Translations under genes and position numbers: made by a program
DNA from: Rugalucina vietnamica
Taxonomy: Eukaryota > Mollusca > Bivalvia > Lucinida > Lucinidae
Length of the DNA stretch: 64,000 nucleotides
NCBI GenBank assembly: GCA_964017185.1
Contig: OZ024879.1
Coordinates: 47,163,383-47,227,382 of the forward strand
Reading direction: 5' to 3'
Part shown: positions 31,141 to 43,502 of the stretch, in pieces
How the letters are laid out: every line of letters begins with the position of its first letter
Numbering within the stretch: the stretch's first letter is position 1
The notes under the pieces: model-generated
The model's database searches: none
The model's input: the letters and a program-made list of their open reading frames with translations, nothing else
Told to the model about the DNA's origin: nothing

Positions 31141-31225
31141 GGGATAGGGGAAGAGAGTGAGCTATATCTGAGCTATATCTGAACACTTTTGATTGATGAA
31201 TCCCTAATTTTGAATAAATCTAGAT

Positions 31226-31288
31226 TTCTGATGAAATTTTCATTTTTATAGCTGAAAAAAAATCTCATGGGCAAGTTTTCGTAATGAA
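31226..31288. mobile_element. MITE-2 end fragment
   Basis: Only the right-hand end remains (ATGAAATTTTCATTTTTATA to GGGCAAGTTTTCGTAATG). Confidence 0.7.
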
Positions 31289-31445
31289 ATTTCACACTGA
31301 TATATCAGCACAAACTGAGTGACCGACAGGTCCTAGAAAGGGACTGGCCCTGATCTTACAACAAACATGTAATGCTATACATTAAATGCATGGAAGATCT
31401 AGGGTGGTAACAATAATGACTACGATATCGGTCACGAACATATTT

Positions 31446-31756
31446 GAGCCGCGACGCGAGAAAACCAACAATGTGGTTTCCGTACAGTTACAACACAAAC
31501 AGAGCTGTACAAGCGCAGATGGCTAGAGGTGTGAAATTTTGGATTTAGAAAGTAGAGGAATTGTACTATCCGTATATATCCATTGTCAATGTGTTTTTTC
31601 ATTACCTCATATTGCCATTTGTATGATGGATTGAGTAAAATAAAGTTTGAATATAGCGAAAACGAAGCTTCGCAGTCGAAGTTACTGCGAAGCTAATCAC
31701 ATTTGTTTTCGCAGTTTTTGCATATGTAAACTGTTGGTTTTCTCGTGCGATGGCTC
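31446..31756. mobile_element. MITE-1 copy with internal insertion
   Basis: GAGCCGCGACGCGAG to GGCTC. About 80 bp of foreign sequence (around 31572-31655) interrupts the stretch before GCGAAAACGAAG. The palindrome reads CTTCGCAG...CTGCGAAG with a disordered centre. Confidence 0.78.
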
Positions 31757-32874
31757 ATATCTGTTGAGGAGACGTTTGAAAATGTTGAATGAAGGGCGCC
31801 GTTTATACCATAAGCTCTTTCTATAAACTTTTACGAAGATTTTATATCGTTTCCAACACTTAATTTTCAATTGTTGAATGTGGTAATACTTAGCGAACAA
31901 AATAAATAGTAAATGACGTCTGCGGTGTAACTGAACTTATTATACTAAACGTCAAATTTCAGTAGGTTGAGCCAATATGTCGGTTATGTGTGCTTATTGA
32001 CGTGTGCGTAACCACACCGACCTACAGTAGCCCACCCTGTTACCATGTAAGAAATGTAAAATTCGAACCAAAACCAATATTTTGTTTCCCAAATCCCGAA
32101 AAAGTGATTGCAGATATAACCATTGATCAGTTGGTAACATTAGGCTATGTTAAGAGACGTTTTATGTCACCAACGACAGTCGAAAGAATGCGTTAAAAGC
32201 CAGGCTTGACTTTTATTCAATAAAATGATTATTTCTGTAAAAATTATGACCTTTGAATTTCAGACGTCAATAAACCGTCCATAATAACGTCAAACTCCAA
32301 CGTCCTACATTTTAGAAAATACCATTTTGTTCTTCTTTTTTTTTCTGATTTAAAATGATCAGTTGCCAAACTTTAGATTACTGTAAGCAAATCGATGGCT
32401 ACTCAACGCTGAGTATCTGTTTTGCTTATATTCTGTTTAACGAAAGTCAAAACAAACGCTCCGGTGACCAATTTCTATTGTACCTATGACGTCACTGTTG
32501 ATTAAAAAGCATGTTGTATCGTAGTATCTTGGTTGGATATACACTGTTTCAGCACAAATGGCTCACATCCAATAATTTACATGACGTTAATTGCTCATTC
32601 TTCGTTACTGTAAACTTCAGCATTCCATTAACCAGTTTTAACGCAGCATGGGACGGAACATAAGTAAGCAATGCAAGCTGGTCTTCATTGCATATTATCA
32701 AGTCGACATCAGGTAACCCAGCGTGCAAAGAATTTGGCATCTTCACCTTCGACCCGATGTTAACGTCACAATTTGCGTTTGTCATGGTTTTTGATGTTTT
32801 ATCGTTATTTTTGTCAATAAAATGACGTTTTCTCATTTCATCACGTGCAAAACAATTAGCCCAAGGGCAACGAT
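31757..32874. other. Intergenic, one doubtful minus-strand ORF
   Basis: An ORF at 32549-32965 (minus) has non-repetitive composition in its last 80 residues, but its first part reads through a poly(T) and the end of the composite element. I cannot match it to any family and no splice site is convincing. Confidence 0.4.
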
Positions 32875-34779
32875 CGCTCACCTGTGAGTCAACAAATACA
32901 GACACTGGACAAAGTGTTGTTTTTTTTTTTTTTTCATGTATGGGTATAACGGTCATCTTGGTCAAGTTTCAGGCCTATGGCCGCAATGGTTTCCATAGGA
33001 TCATTGGTCCTGTAAATGCTTACCCGAGACCTAGTTGTCACTTTTTCCCATGTTTCCATGTTTGCCTATGTTTCCAAAATCGACCTTTACCTACATTAAT
33101 CACATACCTTCATCTACTCTATCAGTTGTTTGCTTCTATCACTTTTCAGTTCTCAGGCTGCAATAGTTTTCAAAAAATAACATTTTAAAAGCAGATGGGC
33201 TCCTGGGGTCCATTTTTTTCAGAATCATTAAATTTCAGTCTTACTGCCCATTTCCTGCAAGACTTTCACCCAAAATGAAATTTTATAAGTTTTTCCCATT
33301 CAAATGCATTGACGACCTATGTTGACCTTGCCATAAAATAGGTCAAGGTCACCACAGGGTCATGTTTTATATGTACATGTACATTGCAGTACTTGAGTCA
33401 TCCATACTTCATGCAAAGTTTCGTTGAAATCGGTTCACCGATTCTGGAGAAGAAGCTATTTTAATGGTTTTTACCATATATGGGCATGGAGGCCATCTTG
33501 GTCATGTGACCTGGATTATTTATATACACATTGGTTCCCACTTCCTATAGATGCTTCATATAAATTTTGGCTTTGATTGGCCTAGTAGTTTCAGAGAAAA
33601 CAAGAAATATCTTTAAAAAAGATAATCGGCGTGCTTTAAATGGATGTGGGTTATAATATGCTCTGCGTTTTGACTCGAACATAATAAATTGTGTGGTCAC
33701 AGCCTTATATGCTTGCTTCATACAGGTTGAACTAAAACATTTTAAAACACTACATGTAATAGGCAACCTAACTGAAAAATAGTTCAGTTTGTTTTGGTTT
33801 AACGTCCTCCTGTTCAACAATTTTCAGTCCTCTTTCTGAGAATGCTTCACATGAAGTTTGATTTTGATTAGTTCTGTGGGTTATTAGTACAAGAACTTAA
33901 AATTGTGAATGGAGACAATAGATGCCAGAGCATGGTTTACTAAAAACTCACCTGGTGAACTTTCGGCTCTGGTGAGCTTAAAATGTTGAAACATTGCTAG
34001 ACTATAAGCTTTGCTTGGCAGCCCAACACATGTGCTTATAACTGGAGATATGTGATGGAGCTGAGCTTTCATAAATTAAACGTATTACCAAAATGTAGCA
34101 AAGTAGCTACCAGAAGTGAGTGTCCTAACAATAGTTAATTGCTTTGTGTACAAATTGTTCTTGAATAAAAATTAAAAACTCAGTTTCTTTAAGAGGAGCG
34201 AAAATATTAAGAGATTAAATAAAGAATGTTACTCGAAGATAAATAAAATGCATAGAAATGAAAATTTTCAACAGATACGCATAAACAAGGTAAATACATT
34301 TTGTTTACTATTTTGAATAGCCGACCCCTGGGCTTTTCTACCTTTGCCATGGCATAAAGTCAACATATACTACAGATTGAATCATTCTGAAGTACAGTTA
34401 AATTGTGTTCCGCACGATGGGATGGCCTAGGTCAGGGACCCACATAGATATGCTCTATGCTTATAGGTCCCTGTCACAGTTACAACACATTTTACTCATT
34501 TCTACTTCTATTCACCCCTGTGTTGCTGCAGAACATCTCCTGGTGATTTTTATATATTCTAATCATAGAAACCTCTGACAGTGGCCCCTTCGCGGACCCC
34601 ACCACTAAGCTATCCTAACCACCATGAGAAGTCAATTTTGCTACACTAAGATGAAATTTATCATTTAAAAACTATAAACTTGTCTCCAGAAGTACATTTT
34701 ATGCAGATAAAATACAGTTAAAGCACTCAAAGCTACGGTATAATGTCCATTCCAGTAGTTCATTCCGGTAATTATGTCC

Positions 34780-35320
34780 ATTCCGACGGAATATTTCCAT
34801 CGGTATTCCGTTAGACCTCTCCATACCGACGGAAATGACTTCTATTGAGCCCTTAGTCGAAAATGAAAAATCATCGAAGACTCCAAAGAAATTGAAAATT
34901 ATGTTATGTTATATCTTTTCTGACTGATAGGACTTAATTTATATATATTCCAGATGTAAAATGACGCAGATTCATAAAATACTTAATGTTTTCTGTTGAA
35001 AATATCACATACGTCTATAAATAGATAAGGGGAGACTACCTGTAGAATATGAGACAAAAAGTAGAAAATCGATTGCTTTTTGCCAATTTATTGTAATTCT
35101 GCAGGCTAACCAGATGTTTACTAAAAGATTTATGCATTTTCTAACAAAACATAAAAAAAATTCTAACAATTATCACCAAATAAAGCAGCTATAAGCTTCT
35201 TACGAAATCCATAATCTGTTCGACCATAGTTTAAAGGCAACCTATGCTAAGCTGTCACGGGAGAGGAGCAAGGTCACGAAGTGTATCGGAGTGCAGGTTA
35301 GCCAGCTGATCTAGATCTCG
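34780..35320. repeat. Same repeat family, split copy
   Basis: ATCGGTATTCCGTTAGACCTC near 34798 and GAGGAGCAAGGTCACGAAGTG near 35263 flank unrelated AT-rich sequence, so an insertion separates them. Confidence 0.6.
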
Positions 35321-35584
35321 TCTAAATCTCGCGGCTCGTCTAAATCTCGCGTCTAATTTACATATGGCCCATAATTAATTTGTCCAATGAAATAGTGCCA
35401 ATGAAATTAGGTCAATACTTAGCTTAGACGGCTCACGCCGAAAAATCGTTGAAAAGTGTGTATGGACGACAGACTGGCCAAGGTCAAGAGATGACCTTAA
35501 CCTAAATTAATCATATACCTTCATCTAATCCATTAGTTGTTTGCATCTACCACTTTTCAGATCTCAGGCTGCAATAGTTTTCAA

Positions 35585-36350
35585 AAAATAGCTAATTTCC
35601 ACTTTTCTCATTATAAGTTTATGGAAAAATAAAGTTACCATAGCAACCAGAGTTCTTATCCGACTGGAATAAAATACACAAATTATGTAGAAGCTACTGT
35701 CAGGAACATGTATACAAAGTACAGGATTCATCCACTTGACAGTTTCTGAGGAGAAGATTTTTGATTTTTTTTTTTTTTTTTTTTTTTTTTTCAAAATTTT
35801 GCCCTTTATGGGGCCCCCAGCAACCAATCAAAATAAAGGATTAAGACAAAACGGGCAAGAAATGTCAAACACTACTAAATAAACATTTCTGCAAAAACAA
35901 AATTCAAGTGTCTGCAATTTTGGCGGAAAAATAGCAGATTTCCACTTTTCCCATTATAAGTCTATGGAAACTTTAAGTTGCCATAGCAACCAGAGTTCTT
36001 ATCCGCCTGGAATAAAAGCACAAATTATGTAGAGGCCACTGTCAGGAACATGTATACAAAGTATAGGCTTCATCCCCTTGACAGTTTTTGAGAAGAAGAT
36101 TTTTGAATGTTTTTCGAAATTTTGCCCTATATGGGGCCCCTGCAACCAATCAAAATGAAGGATTAGGACAAAAGTCACATGAAACGTAGAGGACTACTCA
36201 ATAAACATTTCTGCAAGTTCAAAATTTAAATATCTCAAACAAGACAGCAAAAATAGGCAATTTTCACTTTTCTCCATTATAAGTCTATGGGAAGCATAAG
36301 TTGCCATAGCAACCAGAGTTCTTATCCGATCAAGATAAAAAAAAACACAA
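35585..36350. repeat. Tandem repeat of about 345 and 318 bp inside the composite element
   Basis: The phrase CCATAGCAACCAGAGTTCTT recurs at about 35638, 35980 and 36303. Each time it follows CATTATAAGT(C/T)TATGG. The first two are followed by AATTATGTAGA and ATGGGGCCCC blocks. Confidence 0.85.
35764..35791. repeat. Poly(T) tract
   Basis: A run of about 28 T in the first tandem unit. It is replaced by GAATGTTTTTCG in the second. Confidence 0.95.
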
Positions 36351-36728
36351 ACTTTCGTTCCCCCTACCCATGGATGCTCCACATAAAATTTGGCTTTGAT
36401 CGGCCAAGCGGTTTCAGAGAAGAAGATCATTGAAAATGTGAACGGACACACGGACGCACGGACGGACGCCGGCTCGACTACCATACTATAAGCTCCCCAT
36501 GAGCCTTCGGCTCAGGTGAGCTAAAAAGCAGCCAGTTAGTCATTTCTAAAAACGATTTCATCAAATTGTCAAAAACACACATGTACGTAATAGTTGAAAT
36601 TCAATGTGTTGCGTATTTTAATTTCTTAAGGATACAATATATGTACTAAATGAGTCACAAAAACAACCAGAAATCCTCATCGAACTGCTGTAGTTTGCAG
36701 GATGCAATGAATCAAAGTAAACAAAACT

Positions 36729-36958
36729 GAGCCGCATAATGAGAAAACAAACATTTTGCATATGCGAAAACAAAGGCGCAGATCAGCTTCGCAGTAACTG
36801 CGAAGCGGATCAACGCCTTTGCTTTGGAACGCACGTACAATTGCTCTTCTTTCTAAATCCGAAATTTCCAGCCTCTAGCTGTCTTCTATGTTTGTACATC
36901 TCGGTTTGTGTCGGACCTGTTCTGAAACCACATTGTTAGTTTTCTCGTGACGCGGCTC
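36729..36958. mobile_element. MITE-1 copy
   Basis: GAGCCGCATAATGAG to GCGGCTC with a CTTCGCAGTAACTGCGAAG palindrome. The flanking tetramers do not match. Confidence 0.85.
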
Positions 36959-37369
36959 ATCTATAAACATTTATTACAACTCTAATTCTCAGACGTTTGA
37001 ATCGAACAATTCACAGAAGTACGATGCAGTCTAGACCAAATAAAACCGAATATTTGTATTATATAGTGCATCCTACAAAATCGCACATTGCATCAACTGT
37101 TTCCGAAGAAACAAAAATTCAGAAGGTGAACAAACGTTTACGCCACTGTGGAAAACTCCATAGGCTTCCATGTATTTTCATGTTTACAGGAAAAATATGT
37201 TGTCGCACCTCATGTTCTTGGTGTCATTTGAAAGTTAAATAAATAAAGCAATAATTAAGGCATCTTCATTTAATGTTATACATGCGTTTTAAACTGCAAA
37301 TGTGAAAAGACATGTGAGGATTTTTGACCACTTTGGGTCTATGGGAAAGTGACTTTTTTCAAAACTTAC

Positions 37370-37852
37370 CGTCATGATAACATGTCCGTGAAATGTATAC
37401 CCCCTTGAACCCCACTTTTTAATAGCAAAAAAGGGGTATGCATGGGTATACCTATTTTTTCTTGTTTTTGCTCCAAAACATAGATTGTGGGTACTCCGCG
37501 TTAGAATCGCCTAGCCCACAATCTATGTTTTGAGCAAAAATAAAAAAAAAAATCTGATGAAAAATTTAATTTTTACACTAGAACAACATCAGGAAAACAT
37601 GTCCGTGCAATAAATACCCCCTCAAACCCCACTTTTATATAGCAAAACTGGGGTATGGAGGGGTATACCTATTTTTCTTATTTTTTCTCCAAAACATAGA
37701 TTGTGGGTACTCGTTAGAACCGCCTCGCCGAGGCGGTTCTAACGTGTACCCACAATCTATGTTTTGAGCAAAAATATAAAAGAAATTTTTGATGAAAATT
37801 TTAATTTTTACTCTGTATAATGCATGGGCAAGTTTTCTTCTTTCGTAATGTA
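37370..37852. mobile_element. Two adjacent MITE-2 copies
   Basis: The first (about 37370-37584) lacks its right terminus. The second (37588-37852) is complete, from CATCAGGAAAACATGTCCGTG to TTTCGTAATG, with a perfect central palindrome GTTAGAACCGCCTCGCCGAG followed by its complement. Confidence 0.85.
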
Positions 37853-37889
37853 AAGAACAAAACTGCTGTATCTGATAAATGAAACATCA

Positions 37890-38190
37890 AAACTTCAAGT
37901 CGATACTTCTGTGGTCGTTCTTTTTGTTTTATGTCTTGGTGTTTTAAGTATTTTTGTGCTGCTGGCGCCTTATGTATGTTTTCATATTTTTAGTTAAGGT
38001 AACTGAGTAGCCACCTATTGGGAAAATACCTGCTCATTCGGCTTACGAAATGTTTTCATGGTATACGTACCTGATTGTTAGTTTGGTTTTTTCCCACCTC
38101 GGTTTTTGGAGTGGGAATCTTTTTCTGATTGCGCCTTTTCCTGATCTTTGCCTACTTGTACCTTTCAACAAAATACCTTGTATAATACTT
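37890..38190. repeat. Dispersed repeat (CTACTTGTACC family)
   Basis: This is the inverse of part of 39767-40313 and 63708-64000: blocks GTGGCCACCTATTGGGAAAA-like, CGGCTTACGAAATG, GGTTTTTGGAGTGGGAATC and GATCTTTGCCTACTTGTACC. The hydrophobic ORF across it recurs in the other copies because the DNA is repeated, not because it is a gene. Confidence 0.78.
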
Positions 38191-38454
38191 TATTTATTTC
38201 ACTTTCAAATGAGACCAAAAGTATTTAGGTATGTTGACCAGGAGCGACAGGATAACTTTTCTTTTAACCATGAACATATATTGAAGTTTCTATGGAGTTT
38301 GCAAAAGTGGCCAATACTTTTGTCCACCTTCATGCAAGGCATGTTTGGCAAGCCTGTGTCTGTGTATCGGTACACCACTGCCTGGGAAACGCCCTCTCCT
38401 GGGGTACAGGACACGTGCACAAAAACACCATTGCCTCGCTATATCTGAAGCCTA

Positions 38455-39175
38455 TTTTAGCGGTTTGACTATTATTTATAATACTATTCATTCATAATAT
38501 CTTAAAAGAAATAATCAGCATTTTCTTTAGCAGATGGTTAACAAATCTTCTGAAATGAGGTCATATGTATGCATAAGAAGATACCATATAATCCACTGAG
38601 AACTAACAATATTCATAGATTTTCAAGAGTTTCATTCTCCATTCATGATTCATCTTTTATGCTATTTCTCGTGAAAATTCCTTTTGCCAAGATAAGAATG
38701 AGTCCGCCTAAACCGCCCAAACCGTGTAATATTATTTCAATGTCGCCACCGCATTGTTTCTACCAAAAAACATACCTTTTCGCGTGTTGACGGAGTATGA
38801 TCGTAATGGGTTTCAGGGTGTGAATATAGTATGTGAAACGCTCTAGCCTAGGTTGTATTGCACCGTGGTCCAATTAGAAGCTTGTTTCAGACTCATTCAT
38901 AACAAAATAAGATGCTAGGATTTATACGTCTGGTTTAACAGGGAGGGGGGCGGGGACGGGGAACACGAGTTTCAGCATAAAAAAATAGTTAAAGGGATTT
39001 GCAATCAGATGGATTTGGCGAGCAACGATTCGCCGAATAAAACTAACAAAATATCACCTTCTGTGGATTTGTCCTTAGTAGTTAAAGTGGTAGATAGTCC
39101 ACTTCGGGATCTGAAGGTCGCAAGTGCGAATCCGGTTCGCACTATATTAATCAAAGGCGTTAAAATTGTACTTTA
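38455..39175 (-). other. Non-coding arm of an inverted segmental duplication (partner 51081-51830)
   Basis: The reverse complement of this stretch aligns with 51081-51830 along its length, for example around 38930-38700 versus 51345-51560 and 38650-38460 versus 51640-51820. It contains a tRNA-like relic at about 39076-39145 with a B-box-like GGTCGCAAGTGCGAATCC. It continues the minus-strand order of the GPCR pseudogene, so it is the downstream flank of that copy. No ORF is worth annotating. Confidence 0.75.
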
Positions 39176-39344
39176 TTAAAAAAAAACTGGGGTTTGCAGG
39201 GGTATACCTAATTTTCTTAATAACCGTCTCAGGCGGTTGTAATGTGCACCCACAATATGTGTATGTTTCAAAAATCCAATGAAAATTTCAAATTTTTCTT
39301 CAGAAAAAAAATCGCTGTATATTGCATGGGTAAGTTTTCGTAAT
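39175..39344. mobile_element. MITE-2 fragment truncating the GPCR pseudogene
   Basis: It runs from GGGGTTTGCAGGGGTATACC to GCATGGGTAAGTTTTCGTAATG. It sits where the pseudogene stops matching the intact gene, inside loop 3. Confidence 0.78.
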
Positions 39345-39766
39345 GTTATGGCATGGGTGCACGAAGGGATTCTTGTAGTTTGAACTTGTTACCCCCTGAC
39401 CTTCAAATAACGAATCATTGTAGTTTACCTCGATAGGGGTTTCTAAACACAAAACTGAATGATCCGGCAGGCTTAGCTTTTATCACCGGAGTTTGAGTCT
39501 TTCAGACATCGGCCTGTTCTGTTACTTTGATACACTTTCTCTCATATCCTTTGATGCCAGAGTATTTGGCGCCCAATTCTTAAGTAGAAAATTCCTAGAA
39601 TTAGTATACATATTAGTGTAATTACCAACTGGAAAAAGTAATAACCGCGTGGCAGCCACGTGTCTGTGTCATGATTGCGGGTTAATGAAGCAGTCGTGTC
39701 CGGTGATGTTATTTACCCAAGTCTCCACTGGGCATTGTCCATAAACCAGAATGGCGGGAGTGGCAA

Positions 39767-40313
39767 AGAGGAAAAAGGTACAAGTAGGCAACGATCAGGA
39801 AAAGGCGGAATCAGAAAAAGATTCCCACTCCAAAAACCGTGGTGGGAAAAACTAAATTAACAATCAGGTACTTATCGTAAGCCGAATGGGCAGCTATTTT
39901 CCCAATAGGTGGCCACTCAGATACCTAAACTTAACTACAAATATGATAACATACATAAGGCGCCAACAGCACAAAAAATTTAAACACCAAGACATAAAAC
40001 AACAAGAACCACTACAGAAGTATCACCTTGGAATGATCAGTAATATAAAATTACTGGCGGGTTTAAATCGATTTTACAGGTACCTAACCTCACCCTCAGC
40101 TTCTGCAGTGGTTCACAACATTTAGTAAGTTGTTCGGTCCTCGTGAAGAATCTCTAGCTAGCCAATGAATCATCATAGACAAACAAATAAATCATGATAA
40201 ATACCACGATGAATCAAAAACGAGGACTCACAGATTGAGAAAGCTGCCCGACGTTGGAGATCCCTGTGCGCCAAATAACTTACTAACACCGGAGCAAAAG
40301 AAAAAACACCAGT
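39767..40313. mobile_element. Dispersed repeat inserted in the GPCR pseudogene
   Basis: This insert of about 547 bp separates two pseudogene halves that join cleanly. It starts AAAGGTACAAGTAGGCAACG and ends near CACCGGAGCAAAAG. Other pieces of the family lie at 15000-15300, 37890-38190, 63290-63440 and 63708-64000. The ends are not clearly inverted, so the class is unknown. Confidence 0.75.
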
Positions 40314-40502
40314 TGAACCCCGGTGGGAAGCCCAGAAACGAGGCCACGCCAAACATATTTTTGATTTTCTTTAACGTCATTTGGGGGGAAAATGGATGAC
40401 GGCTAGATTCTCCTGTCTCTCTCAATGACGACGGTGAGTCACACAATCGCTGAAGGAAGCCGCTACAACGAATACGTGTAGAATTTGTAAAACCGTTTAC
40501 AC

Positions 40503-40545
40503 AGTTGTTCAAAACTTCGTTAGCTTAACGTCATCGTTAAGTCCT
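40503..40545. mobile_element. End fragment of the CCAGTTGTTC-type MITE
   Basis: AGTTGTTCAAAACTTCGTTAGC and AACGTCATCGTTAAG match the inner sequence of the terminus of 62926-63103. It lies between TM2-like and TM3-like pieces of the GPCR pseudogene. Confidence 0.65.
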
Positions 40546-40740
40546 CAACTCGTTTAGTAAATGCCAACTACATAAGCAAATATTCTGTCATTTTTGTTGA
40601 TAAAATGTGAGAATCCTTTGTATTGCCATTGGCCTCAGTCTTCAGGGGAATGCCATACCCTATCCATCCTTGGAAACCAAACACAGAATGAAGAATAGGA
40701 CACAGACGATACAATGCTTGCTGGGTCGAGGCCATGTACA

Positions 40741-41574
40741 AAAAAGAAGAAGGAAACATATCTTTCTTCCTGCAACTGGCATAATTATCGGTAAAACGTT
40801 TAAACTGTTATGTCAGATCTGATTTTGTTAGATGCTATTAACAACAGATGTTCAAAATAAAGCAGAAATCGTAACTTACTATCTTTTAAAGTACGTGTAC
40901 CTATCTACATCTAAAACACTAAACCTTTCAGAAATTACATTATGCAAGGAAACGCTGTCTGTGATATCATAAACATTAACTATACACTGGCATTTTTGCA
41001 GTCATTTAATGGATGAGAAAAAGTTTTTACATCGTAAACCTATTAATTTAACACATCAATCAACGAAATCCACAGTTGTTAAACAGCTCGATAGCCGGAG
41101 GTTTCAACAGAACATTAGTGAACAAAATCGACGTTCGATTTTGGACACCTTAATATGCATATTCCAATATCATCTTGCTCGGATGGTCGGGTGGGAATCT
41201 GGGCCCCCGCCGATTGGGGCCTAATAAAAATAAATGGGCTGCTTGTGCCTCAAGGCAAAGCTTATACGCTACTGACTGACCATCAGTGATTACTGGTAAA
41301 CCGCGGTTATTACGTTTTACTAAGTTCTAGTAGACAGTCAAAGATGCTTGTTTAGGGAAACTGTCTTACGAGCGCAATAAATTCAGGATCGGTCTTGAGC
41401 GAAGGTGTTATTCACTTGAGGACCATTTAAACAAAAGTGTGTTTGAATAGGTAGAGGGTGCTCAGAAAGATTAAGTGCTTATGTAGTTTATTTGTTTATC
41501 TATGCATATGTCTTTTTGATAAAGTAAATCTAAATATAAGAATACATGGTGGTTCGTCTCTCACTAATGAGAAA
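40741..41574. other. Intergenic between GPCR pseudogene and LINE remnant
   Basis: No GPCR N terminus or TM1 can be recognised upstream of the pseudogene, and no other gene is seen. A 71-residue plus-strand ORF at 41009 has no family features. Confidence 0.5.
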
Positions 41575-43195
41575 GACTAACATCATTTCTTGAATAGGCC
41601 CCCATCCTTATAAACCTCTGCAGGAATTGCATCAGCACCTGGAACTTTGCCAGATGATAGTTGTTGAACTGCTTTCTTGTTTCCATGACGGCTGGAAATT
41701 CATCTTACAGAACATTGCACTCTATCTGTGGAAGTCTGTCGATTGCATCCTCATTGATGCTTGATGGTCGATTCATCACACTACTGAAATGTTCTGCCCA
41801 CCTTTCCAAGTTAGCCTGTTTATCTAAGAGAAGAGTGCTTCCATCTGCACTGTGATGGATCCTGAACTCTTTGGGTCATAAATGGTTTTCAGCGCATCAT
41901 AAAATTTCTTCATGTCCTTTCTAAATTTTTTCCATTTTCTTCCTCAGCCAGGATTCTTGCATGTGCCTAAGCTTGATCTGGACTGTCTTGCAAATGTTGC
42001 TGTAGGCTAGCTGCTTTCTTAGATACTGAGCTAGTATCATCTTGATGTGCCTTGTGCAATCGGTGTTTTTTTCTTCAAGAAGCCTATGAATTTCGTCATC
42101 ATTCTCATCAAACCATTCTTAACGTTTGCAAATAGGATGTCCTAAAGTAATGAGCTGAAGAATGAACTATTTTATGAAAAACTGTTCAGTATTCTTTGAG
42201 GTTCTAAGAACCGAGATGGACTGCACCCAGTTGGTTGCAAATGTCCTTTAAGAAAGCTTGCCTCATGCTGTATTGATTCAGCTATGAGGCATCCAGCCGC
42301 TTAATTAAAGAGCTTTCTTGCCATGAGGTCGCCTCGCAGACTGGATTCGTAGGTTGAGTTTGCTGACAACCAGTCTATGATCTGTCCAGCAGTCTGCACC
42401 ACATAGTCTTTGTCACTGTGACTTCCTGCCTGTTTGTTCTCTGCACTATGACATAGTCTGTGGGATGCCAGTGTTTTGAACGGGGGTGCATCCAGGATGT
42501 TTTGTTTCTGGTAGACGAAATACTCTGTTGGTGATTAGGATTTCATGGTCAGCATATTTCCATAGAAGCAAAAAAACCATTGCTGTTGCACTTTCCAATG
42601 TTCACCGTCTTGACCTATAGCTCCCTCACAGTTCAGGTGGTCTGTACCAACTCTGGAATTAAAGTCGCCAAGAAGGATACGAGTGTCTGTACGGAGTGAT
42701 GCAGAAATAACGTCGTTCAAGTCATTATATATCTAGAACTTGTCTTTAACCTCATCTGGATTTGTCATCGTGGGTGCATAGGCACTGACAATAGTTGCAT
42801 GTTTAGTGCCGACAGAGGAAGTATCAATGTCATTAGGCGGTCCTTGATGCATTTTGGCAATCCTGAAAGCCTACCAACAAGTTCTGTTAATGGCAAAGCC
42901 ATCCCCTGCTTCATGCTTCTCTTCACTTTTCCGTCCACTCCAGAAGAAGGTGTATCCAGCACCAACTTCTTTGATCTCCCAAACATCTGCGAACCGAGTC
43001 TCACTCAATGCAGCTAATATCCGTATACCATACCTCCCAAAGGGCTGCTCTGCGCTGCGGTCTATCCGACCCAGTACTGTCCATCAATGTTCACACATTT
43101 CATGTGCCAATCCGCAAAGGGATTGTCTTTGTGTTGTTTGTGTTTTTCTCTTATTATTTCGACCCCTAAGAGGGATCCCCGCTGATCGCGGTTAA
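41575..43195 (-). mobile_element. LINE retrotransposon remnant (APE-type endonuclease and start of reverse transcriptase)
   Basis: On the minus strand, broken frames encode pieces of a non-LTR retrotransposon ORF2. Near 43130-43000 is the endonuclease start (PLRIGT, then ALSETRFAD-like codons in shifted frames). Around 42990-42770 are blocks resembling YTFFWSG, LPKCIKDRLMTLILPL and SAYAPT. At about 42690-42600 is RILLGDFNSRVGTDH with GAIG. At about 41860-41690 is LLLDKQANLERWAEHFSSVMNRPSSINEDAID, given here in pieces, and at about 41650-41590 the start of the RT domain (GADAIPAEVYK-like). Several frameshifts and stops are present and the RT core is missing, so it is a dead, 3'-truncated fragment. 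The family resembles LINEs whose ORFs are often mis-annotated as craniofacial development protein 2-like. Its orientation is opposite to the intact GPCR. Confidence 0.8.
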
Positions 43196-43502
43196 CCAAC
43201 CAGGGGGTTTAAAGCGGACAATCGCTTAGGACACCTTTTCTCGCCTCTTGAATACATAGTCAGTTAGTAAATGAACTTGTCAGTTTTCATGTGGCTCCAG
43301 TCCATTTCAAGCGATAAAAGGCCGAAACGTTAGGAAAAAAGAGTGTTTCTAATAAAAACAATGAAGAAATGTTTTACCAATTAACATATCAAGAAAGAAT
43401 GACTGCTTCACAATAAACCTTGTCGTTAGGGTTTTCAATAACCCGAGCTGAACATAGGCTCAGGGAGAACGTGGCGGACATTCTATCGATATCTGTATAT
43501 GC

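Larger units (their letters stand above)
32875..36525. mobile_element. Large composite AGCTCACC-ended element
   Basis: The left end GCTCACCTGTGAG at 32875 and the right end CTTCGGCTCAGGTGAGCTAA at about 36505 are inverted and match the TTTAGCTCACCTGAGCCGAA end at 63545. The interior has GACCTTG/CAAGGTCA blocks and the tail CGGACACACGGACGCACGG. About 33,780-35,430 contains foreign sequence, including a split copy of another repeat, so it is probably several nested insertions. No transposase is seen. Confidence 0.6.
39345..40740 (-). pseudogene. Broken inverted copy of the GPCR gene
   Basis: Read on the minus strand, stretches match the GPCR at 46527-47891 in the same order. About 40740-40640 resembles TM2 (CPILHSVFGFQGW versus FILCLAWID). 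Positions 40500-40314 match TM3 to early TM4, including MTLKKIKNMFGVASFLGF. Positions 39766-39540 match TM4 to TM5 almost base for base (for example PRGYYFFQLVITLI is preserved). Positions 39540-39345 match intracellular loop 3 with indels and an in-frame stop where the intact gene reads KSPTG. The copy is split between about 40313 and 39767 by a repeat of about 550 bp. A fragment of a CCAGTTGTTC-ended MITE sits at about 40503-40545, and the copy is cut off at 39345 by a MITE-2 fragment. TM6-TM7 are missing. It is clearly non-functional. Confidence 0.88.

Noticed and set aside
30834-31186. Long Ser/Leu/Cys-rich and Arg/Glu-rich ORFs
   Set aside because: Translation of a GA/GACA microsatellite.
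32549-32965. 138-residue minus-strand ORF
   Set aside because: The first third reads through a poly(T) tract and transposon end. No recognised family, no splice support.
38050-38448. 132-residue plus-strand ORF with hydrophobic start, similar to a minus-strand ORF at 63637-63867
   Set aside because: The shared part is the dispersed CTACTTGTACC repeat. The remainder has no family features and the similarity is at DNA level.
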